This document shows positions 26,639 to 37,938 of a stretch of 54,065 nt of DNA, one piece after another. How positions within the stretch are numbered: position 1 is the first letter of the stretch; every line of letters starts with the position of its first letter. Below the pieces are notes generated by a model. It was not told the origin of the DNA and did not search any database. It worked only from the letters and a program-made list of their open reading frames with translations. The stretch lies in assembly GCA_022843955.1 (NCBI GenBank), contig JALHMQ010000012.1, positions 85,532 through 139,596 of the forward strand, in the 5' to 3' direction. Source of the DNA: Burkholderiaceae bacterium. GTDB taxonomy: Bacteria; Pseudomonadota; Gammaproteobacteria; Burkholderiales; Burkholderiaceae_F. The position numbers and the translations under genes were made by a program.

Positions 26639-27586
26639 GTGAACGCTGCCGTGACGACGCAGGCCCTGCCCGCGGCCGACCGCGCGCGACGAGAGCGGCT
26701 CGGCCTGCTGCTCGGGCTGCTCGGCGTGCTGGCGTTCAGCCTGACGCTGCCGATGACGCGCGCCGCGGTCGCGCAGCTCGACCCGTGGTTCGTCGCGTTC
26801 GGCCGCATGTCGATCGCCGGTGCGCTGGCTCTCGGCTGGCTGCTGGTGACGCAAGCACCCCGGCCGGCGCGCAGCGACACCACGGTGCTCTTTGGCAGCG
26901 TGCTGGGCATCGTGATCGGCTTTCCGCTGCTCACTTCCCTGGCGATGCGCACGGTGCCGGCCAACCACGGCGCGATCATCAACGGCGCGCTGCCCTTCGC
27001 CACCGCGCTGCTGGCGGCGCTGCTGCTGGGCGAGCGCCAGCGGGCGCGCTTCTGGGTGTGCGCGGCCCTCGGATCGCTGCTGGTGGTCGCCTTCGCGTTA
27101 CGCGACGGACTGCAGTCACGTGCCGACGGCGCGCCGCTGCTGGCCGGCGGCGACCTGCTGATGTTCGGCGCGGTGCTGCTGGGCGCGGTCGGCTACGTGG
27201 CCGGGGGTCGCTTCGCCGCCCGCGTGGGCGGTGTGCGGGCCATCTTGTGGGCGTTGGCGGTCGCGCTGCCTCTGACCGTGCCCGTCACGCTGTGGCTCGC
27301 CTGGCAACAGGTGCCGAGCGCCGATGCGCTCGGCTGGGGTGCATTTGCGTACGTGACGCTGGTGTCGCAGATCGCCGGCTTCTTCGCCTGGTACAACGGC
27401 TTGGTGCTGGGCGGCATCGGCCGCGTGGGTCAGGTGCAATTGCTGCAGGTGTTCTTCACCATCGGGTTCGCGTGGCTGCTGTTCGGCGAAGACGTGCATC
27501 CGGCCACGTGGCTGTTCGCACTCGGCGTCGTGATCGCGATCATCGTCGGCCGCTCAGGCCCCCGAACCACTCCGGAGCCACGATGA
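26639..27586 (+). CDS. EamA/DMT-family transporter
   Basis: 315 residues with ten hydrophobic helices in two EamA halves (GVLAFSLTLPMTRAAVAQLDPWFVAFGR at the N-terminal repeat, RVGQVQLLQVFFTIGFAWLLFGE at the second). Start GTG, nine bases after the GST. The stop overlaps the phzF-like start (ATGA). This is the second exporter in one operon, suggesting that two related compounds are removed. Confidence 0.88.
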   Translation: MNAAVTTQALPAADRARRERLGLLLGLLGVLAFSLTLPMTRAAVAQLDPWFVAFGRMSIAGALALGWLLVTQAPRPARSDTTVLFGSVLGIVIGFPLLTSLAMRTVPANHGAIINGALPFATALLAALLLGERQRARFWVCAALGSLLVVAFALRDGLQSRADGAPLLAGGDLLMFGAVLLGAVGYVAGGRFAARVGGVRAILWALAVALPLTVPVTLWLAWQQVPSADALGWGAFAYVTLVSQIAGFFAWYNGLVLGGIGRVGQVQLLQVFFTIGFAWLLFGEDVHPATWLFALGVVIAIIVGRSGPRTTPEPR

Positions 27587-28485
27587 GCCGCCGTTTTCCC
27601 TTCGTCACCGTCGACGTCTTCACCGACCGGCGTTTCGGCGGCAATCCGCTCGCGGTGTTCACCGATGCGCGCGGCCTCACCGACGCCGAGATGCAGCAGC
27701 TGGCGGCCGAAATGAATTACAGCGAAACCACGTTCGTGCTGCCGCCCGCCGATCCGGCCAACACGGCGCGGGTGCGCATCTTCAACCGCACGCAGGAGAT
27801 GCCGTTCGCCGGGCACCCGAACGTGGGCACCGGCTGCGTACTGGCGTCGATGGGACGCGATGCCGACGGCGTGCTGCGCTTCGAAGAGATTGCCGGCCTG
27901 GTCGAAGTGCGGGTCGAACGCAGCAGCGACGGGCGCCTGCTCGGCGCCCACATCACCGCGCCGCAGTCGTTGACCGTGGGCGAGGAGCTACCGGTCGATG
28001 CGATCGCCGCCTGTGCCGGCCTGATGCCTGCCGACCTGGTGCTGACGCGCCATGGCCCGCGCATAGCCTCGGTCGGCCTGCCGTTCTGCCTGGCGCAGGT
28101 GCGGCCCGAGGCGCTCGCGCGCGCAACGCCGAACCTCGCTGCGTTCCATGTGCTCGCTCAGGCCACCGGCATGTCCGACCGCTTGTCCCTGCACCTGCAC
28201 TGCTACGCGCAGGACGATGCGCCGCATCGCTTGCGCACCCGCATGTTCGCGCCAATTTCCGGCACCTGGGAGGACCCGGCCACCGGCAGCGCCAATGCAG
28301 CGCTCGCCGCATTGCTGCTGTCGCTGTCGACCCAGGACAGCGCGAAGTTCGAGATCACGCAGGGCGTGGAGATGGGCCGCCCGAGCCTGCTGCACGCCAC
28401 TGCTACCCGCGGCGGCGACGGCATCCGTGCAACGGTGGGGGGCGGCTGTGTGGTCGTGTTGCGCGGCGAGGCGTGCCTCGATTGA
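27583..28485 (+). CDS. PhzF-family isomerase/epimerase
   Basis: 300 residues, two-domain PhzF/diaminopimelate-epimerase fold. The catalytic glutamate is in MNYSETTFV (Glu48); PFAGHPNVGTG and the C-terminal EDPATGSANAALAALL are diagnostic motifs. PhzF itself isomerises 2,3-dihydro-3-hydroxyanthranilate, but most relatives have unknown substrates, and no other phenazine gene is here. Last gene of the MocR-linked operon. Confidence 0.9.
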   Translation: MSRRFPFVTVDVFTDRRFGGNPLAVFTDARGLTDAEMQQLAAEMNYSETTFVLPPADPANTARVRIFNRTQEMPFAGHPNVGTGCVLASMGRDADGVLRFEEIAGLVEVRVERSSDGRLLGAHITAPQSLTVGEELPVDAIAACAGLMPADLVLTRHGPRIASVGLPFCLAQVRPEALARATPNLAAFHVLAQATGMSDRLSLHLHCYAQDDAPHRLRTRMFAPISGTWEDPATGSANAALAALLLSLSTQDSAKFEITQGVEMGRPSLLHATATRGGDGIRATVGGGCVVVLRGEACLD

Positions 28486-28909
28486 CGCGCGCGAGTTGTC
28501 GGCGCTGTCGCGTCGCGCACCTATCCGCGGCGCTGCGAACGGCGACCGAGGGGCGGCGTGACGATGACATCGAGGTGAACGTCATCGAAACGCAGCGCGA
28601 ATCGTGCCTCGTTCCCGAGCGTTTGCATCCCCCGTTTCGATGACGCCACAAGCGCCGCCGTACGGCGTGCGCGACAGCCCTCGCAAGCCTGGCGTCAGCA
28701 GACGCCTGCCTGTCGCAGCGCGCCCGTTGACGTCGCTGCAACACACCGGGGCGAGGAGGATCGCGATCATCGTCGACACTGCGCTGGCCAAGCGTGCGTC
28801 ACGGAACGGTGCGCGTCGCCCAGGTCGGTGGCGGCTACATGGCACCGTCGAGACCGACTGCGCCGGCATCCCGACGCCTGCGTTTACTGGGTCGTGCTGC
28901 GGCAGGCCG
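28486..28909. other. Gene-free stretch between phzF-like and copD-like genes
   Basis: No convincing coding region in 424 bases. The open frames are Arg/Pro-rich or antisense shadows. It holds the long inverted repeat at 28580-28645 and a short palindrome GCCGTACGGC near 28668. The genes on both sides converge here. Confidence 0.6.
28580..28645. repeat. 13-bp perfect inverted repeat with a third half-site
   Basis: CGTCATCGAAACG (28580-28592) and CGTTTCGATGACG (28633-28645) are perfect inverted copies 40 bases apart. A further CGATGAC lies at 28562-28568. It could be a transcript-end hairpin, a protein-binding array or the trace of a lost element. Confidence 0.7.
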
Positions 28910-29419
28910 CTACAGGATCGCCCGCCCCAGCGTCGCCACGCCGATCACGATCACGCCGAGCGCCAGATTGATCGCCACCAGCAGGCGGACCTGATCCAGA
29001 TAGCCTGCACCGGCTGCCCAGTCCTGGGCGGCGACCGCCGCCTGCAGGCGCTTGAACGGTGCCAGGCGAATGTGTGCGTAGATGGCCATCATCACCAGAC
29101 CGATGATGAACATCGCATGCACCGACACGTGCGCCAGGCGGATGCCTTCGAGGAAGGCATTCTTGCCCGCGGCCATGGCGCCGGCCGCCATGCCGATGCC
29201 GAAGAACATCAGCAGGCCGCTGGCCAGCACCACCAGCACGGCGATCGTCACCCAGCCAAAGAAGCGTCGCAGCGTGGCGGCCAGCATCGGCACCCGCTGC
29301 GGCGGCGACAGCAGTTCGACCGCGCTGGGGCGCACCGCGAAATGCATCATGAACATGCCGCCGACCCAGATGACGACGCCGAGCACGTGCAGGAACAACA
29401 GGAAGGCATACAGGCGCAT
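28910..29419 (-). CDS. CopD-like integral membrane protein
   Basis: 169 residues with four predicted membrane helices and histidines near the ends of helices (H11, H26, H95-H99 region). The opening LYAFLLFLHVLGVVIWVGGMF is typical of the CopD/YtaF-like haem- or copper-associated membrane domain. Related proteins are annotated as copper resistance protein D or as an unknown haem protein. No copC is nearby, so a role in copper handling is only suggested. Confidence 0.72.
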   Translation of the reverse strand: MRLYAFLLFLHVLGVVIWVGGMFMMHFAVRPSAVELLSPPQRVPMLAATLRRFFGWVTIAVLVVLASGLLMFFGIGMAAGAMAAGKNAFLEGIRLAHVSVHAMFIIGLVMMAIYAHIRLAPFKRLQAAVAAQDWAAGAGYLDQVRLLVAINLALGVIVIGVATLGRAIL

Positions 29420-29764
29420 GGTCGGGTCCGATCAGTGATGTCGTCAGGGGTTCTATCGCCAGCAGGTACGCCGCGATCAGCAGGGAGCAATTGTCCACGT
29501 CTGGCGCAGACGCAGCGCGCGAAACGCGTCGGCGGAAACACCGAGAGACGTTAGCGCAAGGGCCACAGCCGGCTGTAGCGGGTCGCGCGCGCAGTCATGG
29601 GGAACCCTCCCCGATGCTCGCGCCGCTCGGCGAGCGCGTCGCCCGCCTGATGCATACGCCGTACGGAAGACACTTTCGGGCCAGGCGAAGAGCACCCACA
29701 CCCACACCCGCGCCCGGCGTGTCGCCGCAGCTGCCCCCAGACTGCACGCGCGTTGAGCGCCGCC
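29420..29764. other. Gene-free stretch between copD-like gene and parC
   Basis: No supported gene. There is a short CCCACA/CACCC-rich run near 29690-29712. A GATAGAAC sequence on the minus strand (near 29450) could be the -10 of the copD-like gene but lacks a clear -35. Confidence 0.5.
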
Positions 29765-32107
29765 TCAAACAGCAGCGGGCACCACGGGCTTCAAACGTGC
29801 GTCCTTGAGCTTGGACTTCACCAAGGTGCCCTTGCGAGCGCGGCTGCCTTCATGCGAGCGCAGTTCGGCACCGGCAATCACGCTCTCCACCGGCTTGCCC
29901 GCGCGGTTCAACCCGGCAATCGCCACGCCCGCCTTGCCGCAGGGCAGTGCATCGACCAACTTCTCACCGTCATCGAGATTGATCAGCGTGACACCGCGTC
30001 CACCGGCGGCCTGCTGCTTGATCTCGACCGCGGCGAACACCAGCAGCCGCCCCTTTTCCGACAGGCAGGCAATGCGATCGTCGGTAGCCTGATTGACCAG
30101 TGCGGGCCGCAGCGGCACGGCGCCATCATCGACGGTGATGAACTGCTTGCCGCCTTTCTGCCGCGACAGCAGGTTCTCGATGCTGCATGCAAAGCCGTAG
30201 CCGGCACTGGTGGCGATCAACAACGCCTGGCCGGTATGGGCGGCCATGTAGCCCACCAGCCGCGTGCCCGATTCCAGTTCGATCATCGACGTCACGGGCG
30301 CACCGTCGCCGCGTGCCGAGGGCAGCTGCGCCACCGGCACCGAATAGACGCGGCCGTTGCTGCCGATCGCGACCAGCACGTCGATCGTGCGACAGGCCCA
30401 GGCGCCGTACAGCGCATCGCCGGGTCGGAAGCTCAACTGCGACGCATCATGGCCATGGCCGTTGCGCGCCCGCACGAAGCCCTTCTCGGAGACGATCACC
30501 GTGACCGGCTCGTCGATCACGCGCGTGTCCACGCTGGCGCGTTCGGCCGCCTGCAGCAGCGTGCGGCGCGGATCCTTGTCGGCCGGGCTGAACTTCCTGG
30601 CGTCCTCGTCGAACTCCTTGCCCACCTGTCTGCGCAAGGCACTCTCGGACCCAAGCAGCTTCTGCAGCGCCGCCTCGTCCTTGCGCAGCTGCGCCAGTTC
30701 CTGCTCGATCTTGATGCCTTCCAGCCGCGCCAGCTGACGCAGCCGCAGGTCCAGAATGTCTTCGGCCTGGCGCTCGGTGAGCTTGAAGGCCTTCATCAGG
30801 TCGGCCTTCGGCTCGTCCGAGCTGCGGATCAGCTTGATGACCTTGTCGATGTTCAGCAGCACCTGCTGCCGGCCTTCGAGGATGTGGATACGGTCCTGCA
30901 CCTTGGTGAGCCGGTGCTGCGAACGACGTCGCACCGTCTCGATGCGGAACTCGATCCACTCGCCAAGGATCTGCACCAGGCCCTTTTGCCGCGGCCGGCC
31001 GTCGCGGCCGATCATCACGAGGTTGATCGGGGCGCTCGACTCCAGGCTGGTGTGCGCCAGCAGCACGTTGATGAACTCGTCGCGGTCGATCTTGCTGGTG
31101 CGCGGCTCGAACACCAGCCGCACCGCGTTCTCCTTGCCTGATTCGTCGCGCACCGAGTCGAGCACCGACAGCAGCAGCGTCTTGTGGTTCTGCTGGTCGG
31201 TGGACAGCGACTTCTTGCCGGCGCGCACCTTGGGATTGGTCAGCTCCTCGATCTCTTCGAGCACCCGCTGGCTGGAGACGCCGGGCGGCAGCTCGTTGAC
31301 CACCAGCTGCCACTGCCCGCGCGCCAGTTCTTCATAGGTGCAGCGGGCGCGCGCCTTGAGCGAGCCGCGGCCGCTGGCGTAGGCGTCGCGGATCTCGGAC
31401 GCCGAGCTGATGATCTGGCCACCGCCGGGGAAATCCGGGCCAGGCAGTTCGGCCATCACCTCGTCCAGCTCGGCCTTCGGGTTCTTCAGCAGCACTTGCA
31501 GCGCGCCCACCACCTCGCGCAGGTTGTGCGACGGGATCTCGGTGGCCATGCCCACCGCGATGCCGCTGGCGCCATTGAGCAGCACGAACGGCAGGCGCGC
31601 CGGGAGCAGCGCCGGCTCCTTGAAGTTGCCGTCGTAGTTGTCGATGAACTCGACCGTGCCTTCGTCCAGTTCGTCGAGCAGCAGGCGGGCGATCGGCGTC
31701 AGGCGCGCCTCGGTGTAGCGCATGGCCGCTGCGCCATCGCCATCGCGCGAACCGAAATTGCCCTGACCGTCGATCAGCGGGTAGCGCAGCGAGAAGCTCT
31801 GCGCCATTCGCACCAGCGCGTCGTACGCGGCCTGGTCGCCGTGCGGGTGGAACTTGCCGAGCACGTCGCCCACCACGCGCGCGCTCTTCACGGGCTTGGC
31901 GCCGGACGCCAGGCCCATCTCGCTCATCGAGAACAGGATGCGTCGCTGCACCGGCTTGCAGCCATCGCAGACGTCGGGCAGCGCTCGGCCCTTGACCACC
32001 GAGACCGCGTAGTCCAGGTAGGCGCGCTGCGCGAAGGTGGCGAGAGTCAGCGAATCGCCGCCACCATCGGGCGGCGGCGGACCGAAGAGAACCTGCTGTT
32101 CGGACAT
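29765..32107 (-). CDS. parC: DNA topoisomerase IV subunit A
   Basis: 780 residues, ParC of the Neisseria/Burkholderia type. The catalytic tyrosine is Tyr131 in [10 protein letters not shown]; the breakage-reunion domain shows [10 protein letters not shown] and [18 protein letters not shown], and the C-terminal beta-pinwheel region is present. It decatenates sister chromosomes with ParE. In the quinolone region the sequence is [10 protein letters not shown]: Gln92 stands where E. coli has Ser80. parE is not adjacent; the 600 bases upstream are repeats and then the divergent trxB gene. No Shine-Dalgarno is visible before the ATG. Confidence 0.95.
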   Translation of the reverse strand: MSEQQVLFGPPPPDGGGDSLTLATFAQRAYLDYAVSVVKGRALPDVCDGCKPVQRRILFSMSEMGLASGAKPVKSARVVGDVLGKFHPHGDQAAYDALVRMAQSFSLRYPLIDGQGNFGSRDGDGAAAMRYTEARLTPIARLLLDELDEGTVEFIDNYDGNFKEPALLPARLPFVLLNGASGIAVGMATEIPSHNLREVVGALQVLLKNPKAELDEVMAELPGPDFPGGGQIISSASEIRDAYASGRGSLKARARCTYEELARGQWQLVVNELPPGVSSQRVLEEIEELTNPKVRAGKKSLSTDQQNHKTLLLSVLDSVRDESGKENAVRLVFEPRTSKIDRDEFINVLLAHTSLESSAPINLVMIGRDGRPRQKGLVQILGEWIEFRIETVRRRSQHRLTKVQDRIHILEGRQQVLLNIDKVIKLIRSSDEPKADLMKAFKLTERQAEDILDLRLRQLARLEGIKIEQELAQLRKDEAALQKLLGSESALRRQVGKEFDEDARKFSPADKDPRRTLLQAAERASVDTRVIDEPVTVIVSEKGFVRARNGHGHDASQLSFRPGDALYGAWACRTIDVLVAIGSNGRVYSVPVAQLPSARGDGAPVTSMIELESGTRLVGYMAAHTGQALLIATSAGYGFACSIENLLSRQKGGKQFITVDDGAVPLRPALVNQATDDRIACLSEKGRLLVFAAVEIKQQAAGGRGVTLINLDDGEKLVDALPCGKAGVAIAGLNRAGKPVESVIAGAELRSHEGSRARKGTLVKSKLKDARLKPVVPAAV

Positions 32108-32167
32108 GGGCTGCGATAGGCCGGTTTCGAGAGGGGCGCGATGTTACCGGAGGGCAGTTCGCGCTGA

Positions 32168-33697
<1,530 letters not shown>

Positions 33698-33959
33698 CTT
33701 GGTTTCGCCTCGTCGCGACTATTGCGCGGACACAGGTTCACGCGTCATGGCGCAGCGACTTGGAGCCGTCGGCGGGACTGACTCGATACGTTCGCTTACG
33801 AGCCGCCGTGCACTCGGCACGCATGGCGTACGGACCGCGCAACACGCGCGTTGCGGTGCTCCGCATGCAGAAGCGGGTTCCTCCCGCATCTCGTCTACCT
33901 CCCAGAAATACGCTTTTCAGGCATAGTCCGGCGCCGCTCGAAACGCACCGGCGCCAGCC

Positions 33960-35240
33960 ATGCAGGGCTCCTCCGTCCACTCGCTCGAAACGATTCTCTA
34001 CTTCACGCTGCTGCAGCTGATGGTGATCCTGGCGGCAGCGCGCGGCTTCGGCTGGCTGGCGCGGCGGCTGGGGCAGCCGCGCGCCGTGGGGGAGATCATC
34101 GCCGGGCTGGTACTGGGGCCCTCGTTGTTCGCCGCGTTGGCGCCGGCTGCCTTCAGCTACGTGTTCAAGTCGACCGACGGCAACGCGCTGTCGATCATCA
34201 GCCAGATCGGCCTCGTCCTGTTGATGCTGCAGGTGGGCATGGAGTTCGACTTCGGGCACCTGAAGCCGCGCGGCAACCGTGCCGCGATGGCGCTGGTCTC
34301 GCTGATGGGGATCGTCGCGCCGTTCGGCCTTGGGGTGGCCATCGGCTGGCTTTCCGCACCGATCCTGGCGCCTGGCATTCACCCGCTGGGCTATACGCTG
34401 TTTTGCGGCGTGGCCCTGTCGATCACCGCGATGCCGATCCTCGGTCGCATCATGATCGAGTACGACCTCACCCGCACTGCGCTCGGCACGATCACCATCT
34501 CGGCCGCCGCCATCGACGACGTGATCGGCTGGACGTTGCTGGCGGCAGTGGCGGCAGCCGCAGTGGGTGGCTTCTCGTTGCAGGGCGCGGGCCTGCGCGT
34601 GCTGGCCCTGGCGGCGTTCGTGCTGCTGTCCTTCCTGGTGCTGCGGCCGCTGCTCAACCGCCTGCTCGATCGCATCGACCAGGGTGCCGCGCTGACGCAC
34701 AACAGCATGGCGCTGGTGCTGGCCACCACCTTCGGCTGCGCCCTGGCGACCTACCAACTCGGCGTGTTCGCGATCTTTGGCGGCTTCCTGGTCGGTGTGC
34801 TGCTGCACGATCGCGTGCGTCTGGTGGCGGCGTGGAAGGCGCAGGTCGCACCCTTCGTCACGGTGCTGTTCCTGCCCGTGTTCTTCACCTTCACCGGCCT
34901 GCGCACCAACGTGCAGGGACTGGACAGCCTCGATCTGTGGTTCTGGTGCGCGGGGTTCATGGCACTCGCCTATCTGGGCAAGTTCGGCGGCTGCTACCTG
35001 GGCGCGCGGATCGCAGGCATGCCGAAGAACGAGGCCAAGGCGGTGGCGATCATGATGAACACGCGCGCACTGATGGAGCTGGTGGTGCTCAATGTCGGCT
35101 ATGACCTCGGCGTCATCCCGCAGAGCGTGTTCACGATGCTGGTGATCATGGCGATCGTCACCACCGTCACCACCGCCCCGCTGCTGCGCTACTGGCTGCC
35201 GAAGATCGGGCACACGATTCCCCTGCACCGCGACGCCTGA
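33960..35240 (+). CDS. Kef-type cation:proton antiporter (CPA2)
   Basis: 426 residues, about 12 membrane helices, of the monovalent cation:proton antiporter-2 family. Family motifs include PRAVGEIIAGLVLGPS (about 40-55), LLMLQVGMEFD and the ion-binding ISAAAIDDVIGW region (about 180-190). It ends after the membrane domain with no RCK/TrkA-N regulatory domain. It likely exchanges Na+ or K+ for protons at the inner membrane. The gap 33698-33959 before it holds no gene. The Smr gene starts eight bases downstream. Confidence 0.88.
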   Translation: MQGSSVHSLETILYFTLLQLMVILAAARGFGWLARRLGQPRAVGEIIAGLVLGPSLFAALAPAAFSYVFKSTDGNALSIISQIGLVLLMLQVGMEFDFGHLKPRGNRAAMALVSLMGIVAPFGLGVAIGWLSAPILAPGIHPLGYTLFCGVALSITAMPILGRIMIEYDLTRTALGTITISAAAIDDVIGWTLLAAVAAAAVGGFSLQGAGLRVLALAAFVLLSFLVLRPLLNRLLDRIDQGAALTHNSMALVLATTFGCALATYQLGVFAIFGGFLVGVLLHDRVRLVAAWKAQVAPFVTVLFLPVFFTFTGLRTNVQGLDSLDLWFWCAGFMALAYLGKFGGCYLGARIAGMPKNEAKAVAIMMNTRALMELVVLNVGYDLGVIPQSVFTMLVIMAIVTTVTTAPLLRYWLPKIGHTIPLHRDA

Positions 35241-35248
35241 GACAGCCG

Positions 35249-35914
35249 ATGGCACGCAAGCCGATCAAGACGCTCGCCGAACTGGCCGCGCTGCGCGAGG
35301 AACTGGCCGCCGCCGAGCGCGAGCGCGTCGAGCGCGACAAGGAGGCGGCCGCCGCGCTCGCCAAGCAGCGCGCGCTCGAAGCCACCTTCCGCCATGCGAT
35401 GGAGACGATGCAGGTCGCGCCGCTGACGCCGCATGGCCGCCACGCGAAAAAGGTCACGCCGCCGCAACCACACCCGGCCAGCCGCAAGCGCGACGATGCC
35501 GAGGTGCTGCAGGCATCGGTGTCCGATGACTTCGACGTCGAGACGCTGCTGCACGCCGACGACACCCTGTCATACCGTGCCGCCGGCATCGGTCCCGACG
35601 TGCTGCGCAAGCTGCGCCGCGGCGAGTGGTCGATCCAGGCGCAGATCGACCTGCACGGCCATCGCGTCGACGAGGCGCGCGAGGCGCTTTCTGCGTTCCT
35701 GAAGAACGCGCTGCGCCGCAATCAACGCTGCGTGCGCGTGGTGCACGGTAAAGGGCTGGGCTCGCAGGGCAAGGCGCCGGTGCTCAAGGGCAAGGTGCGC
35801 GGCTGGCTGGTGCAGCGCGAGGAGGTGATCGCCTTTTGCCAGGCTCGCCCGGCTGAAGGCGGCAGCGGCGCCCTGGTGGTGCTGCTGCGGCCCACCGGCA
35901 ACGCGGTGCCTTGA
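35249..35914 (+). CDS. Smr-domain protein (MutS2-like nuclease family)
   Basis: 221 residues. A charged helical N-terminus (1-65) leads to a C-terminal Smr domain (about 130-215) with the QIDLHGHRVDEAREAL and VVHGKGLGS motifs. Stand-alone Smr proteins have endonuclease or RNA-cleaving activity linked to DNA repair or ribosome rescue. It begins eight bases after the antiporter stop. Confidence 0.9.
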   Translation: MARKPIKTLAELAALREELAAAERERVERDKEAAAALAKQRALEATFRHAMETMQVAPLTPHGRHAKKVTPPQPHPASRKRDDAEVLQASVSDDFDVETLLHADDTLSYRAAGIGPDVLRKLRRGEWSIQAQIDLHGHRVDEAREALSAFLKNALRRNQRCVRVVHGKGLGSQGKAPVLKGKVRGWLVQREEVIAFCQARPAEGGSGALVVLLRPTGNAVP

Positions 35915-36003
35915 GTTCCGGGTTTTGCATGCTGCGGAGCTCAGGCCTCGGCGCCGCGGCCATCCACCGCAATGATGACAGGCCCCTCCGCTGTGGGTGA
36001 CAG

Positions 36004-36852
36004 CTAACGAGCCGGCGCGCCGCCCCACAGCCAGGCCGCACCGCGCACGCCGCTGGAGTCACCGTGCACGTTGCGCACCAGGCGGGTGGCCACATGATCC
36101 GAAAACACGTGCGCCTGCCAGCGCGCCGGCACGGTCTCGTACAAACGCTCGAGATTGGACACGCCGCCGCCCAGCACGATCATGTCGGGATCGAGCAGGT
36201 TGATCACGCCGGCCAGCGCGCGCGCCAGGCGCGCTTCGTAGCGGCTGATCGCCGCATTGTCGGCAGCGCCACCGTCGCGCATCAACGCCGGCCCGCACAG
36301 GTAGGTTTCGATGCAGCCGGTGCGGCCGCAGTAGCAGGGCCGCAGCGGCAGATCGGCATCGTCGGGCAGCGGCAGCGGGTTATGGCCCCACTCGCCGGCG
36401 ATCGCGTTCGGCCCCGCAAGCACGCGGCCGTCGACCACGATGCCACCGCCGACACCGGTGCCCAGGATCACCCCGAACACCACGCGCGCCCCGACACCCG
36501 CGCCATCGGTCGCTTCGGACAAGGCAAAGCAGTTGGCGTCGTTGGCCAGCCGCACGTCGCGCGCCAGCGCGGCGGCCAGATCAGCCTCCAGCGGCTGATC
36601 GTTGAGACAGGTTGAATTGGCGTTCTTCACGCGCCCCGTCACGCGCGACAGCGCGCCCGGCATGCCCACGCCCACCGAGCCGCGCTGGCCCGTTTGGCGC
36701 TCGATCTCGCTCACCAGCGCGGCGATCGCCGCCACCGTGCCGGCATAGTCGCCTCGGGGCGTGGGCACGCGCCGGCGCACGAGTTCGTGCCCGCGGTCGT
36801 CTAGGGCAATGCCTTCGATCTTGGTGCCGCCGAGGTCGATGCCAATGCGCAT
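36004..36852 (-). CDS. ROK-family sugar kinase (Mak/fructokinase type)
   Basis: 282 residues. ATP-binding IGIDLGGTKIEG (3-14), catalytic Asp in LANDANCFALSEA, GTGVGGGI phosphate loop, and the ROK zinc-binding motif CYCGRTGCIETYLCG (about 190-204). Proteins of this size phosphorylate fructose, mannose or glucose. There is no DNA-binding domain, so it is not a ROK repressor. MRIGIDLGG is the start; the upstream frame is Arg/Ser-rich and unconserved. It probably shares a transcript with the lipid kinase 70 bases upstream. Confidence 0.9.
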   Translation of the reverse strand: MRIGIDLGGTKIEGIALDDRGHELVRRRVPTPRGDYAGTVAAIAALVSEIERQTGQRGSVGVGMPGALSRVTGRVKNANSTCLNDQPLEADLAAALARDVRLANDANCFALSEATDGAGVGARVVFGVILGTGVGGGIVVDGRVLAGPNAIAGEWGHNPLPLPDDADLPLRPCYCGRTGCIETYLCGPALMRDGGAADNAAISRYEARLARALAGVINLLDPDMIVLGGGVSNLERLYETVPARWQAHVFSDHVATRLVRNVHGDSSGVRGAAWLWGGAPAR

Positions 36853-36922
36853 GCGTCGAGCGATGGGTGCGGGCCGTTCGGAGCGGACGGCCGCGTCGAC
36901 GCTCATTCTCGCGCAGGGGCGG

Positions 36923-37852
36923 TCAATCGCGTTGGCCAGCCGCAGGGTCCGGGTCGCCGAGCAGCAGCTCGACCTGCGCGTCGAGTCGCGCCTCGATCGT
37001 CGTTTCGTGTCCCGGCTCACCGAAGCTGACGTCGGCGTGGATCTCGTCGTCGATGCGGATCGGCGAGCCATCCCAGCGGATCGTCACGGTCTTGCCACGC
37101 ACCACCGGACTATCGAGCGCACGGTCGGTGCCGTCGATCCGCTCGGCCAGGTAGGCGGCAAAGTCGTCGCGCTGCCGTTCTCCCAGCAGCACGACATCAA
37201 ACTGGCCGTCGCCCGGGTCGGCCGCGCCGGCAAGACGCACGTTCGGGCCGATCAGCGCAATGTTCTGCACCTCCACCAGGAAGTACGCGTCCGACTGGTC
37301 CTTGCCATCGACCGTCACGCCCCAGTGACGAGCGCGCGTGGCCGCGAGCGTCTTGTGCAGGAAGCGCAGGTCGTGATCCAGCTCGGTATCGCGATCCTCG
37401 GGTACATCCGTCTCCTGCTTGGCCTCCACCAGCGCCATGCTGTGGGTAAACAGGCCGAAACCGATCGCCTCGATGAACCGCTTCTCGCCCCACGGACCGC
37501 GTACGGTGCCAACGTCGATGCGGCCGCGCCGCCCGGATTCCCAACCCGCGATCAGCGCCTTGCAGCGACCGTCGATGCCAAGACTGGAGGCGATGTTGTT
37601 GGCGGTCCCAAGCGGCAGGATCGCCACCGGCACCGGGCGACCCGCCATTGCGCGCAGCACGCGGCCGACGGTGCCGTCGCCGCCCGCCACCACCACCAGG
37701 TCATCCGCTTCGTCGAGGGCCTGCTGCCACTTCTTCTTGCGAGTGGACTGGTAGGTCACCTTGTGGCCGGCCTTGGTCAGGGCCTTGACGAGGTCGGTTT
37801 CGTCCGGGCTGTCGTGCCCGGCGTTTGGGTTATGCATCAGGGTCACGCGCAT
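36923..37852 (-). CDS. Diacylglycerol/lipid kinase family protein (YegS/DgkB-like)
   Basis: 309 residues with the DAGK catalytic domain: HNPNAGHDS at the N-terminus, the nucleotide-loop VVVAGGDGTVGRVL (about 54-67) and LPLGTANNIASSLG. The C-terminal beta-sandwich carries the RWDGSPIRIDDE motif. It would phosphorylate a lipid or a sphingoid-like compound; the substrate is unknown. Start MRVTLMHNPN at 37852. Diverges from surE by 86 bases. Confidence 0.87.
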   Translation of the reverse strand: MRVTLMHNPNAGHDSPDETDLVKALTKAGHKVTYQSTRKKKWQQALDEADDLVVVAGGDGTVGRVLRAMAGRPVPVAILPLGTANNIASSLGIDGRCKALIAGWESGRRGRIDVGTVRGPWGEKRFIEAIGFGLFTHSMALVEAKQETDVPEDRDTELDHDLRFLHKTLAATRARHWGVTVDGKDQSDAYFLVEVQNIALIGPNVRLAGAADPGDGQFDVVLLGERQRDDFAAYLAERIDGTDRALDSPVVRGKTVTIRWDGSPIRIDDEIHADVSFGEPGHETTIEARLDAQVELLLGDPDPAAGQRD

Positions 37853-37938
37853 GGGTGCTCCGGCACGAGGATTGATGGGTGGCCACCGCAACAGAGCAAA
37901 TCGAAGCCCCACCTCCAACCACCCCACGCCGAACCACC

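Noticed and set aside
27583-28485. Phenazine biosynthesis locus
   Set aside because: Only a PhzF-family member is present; no other phz genes.
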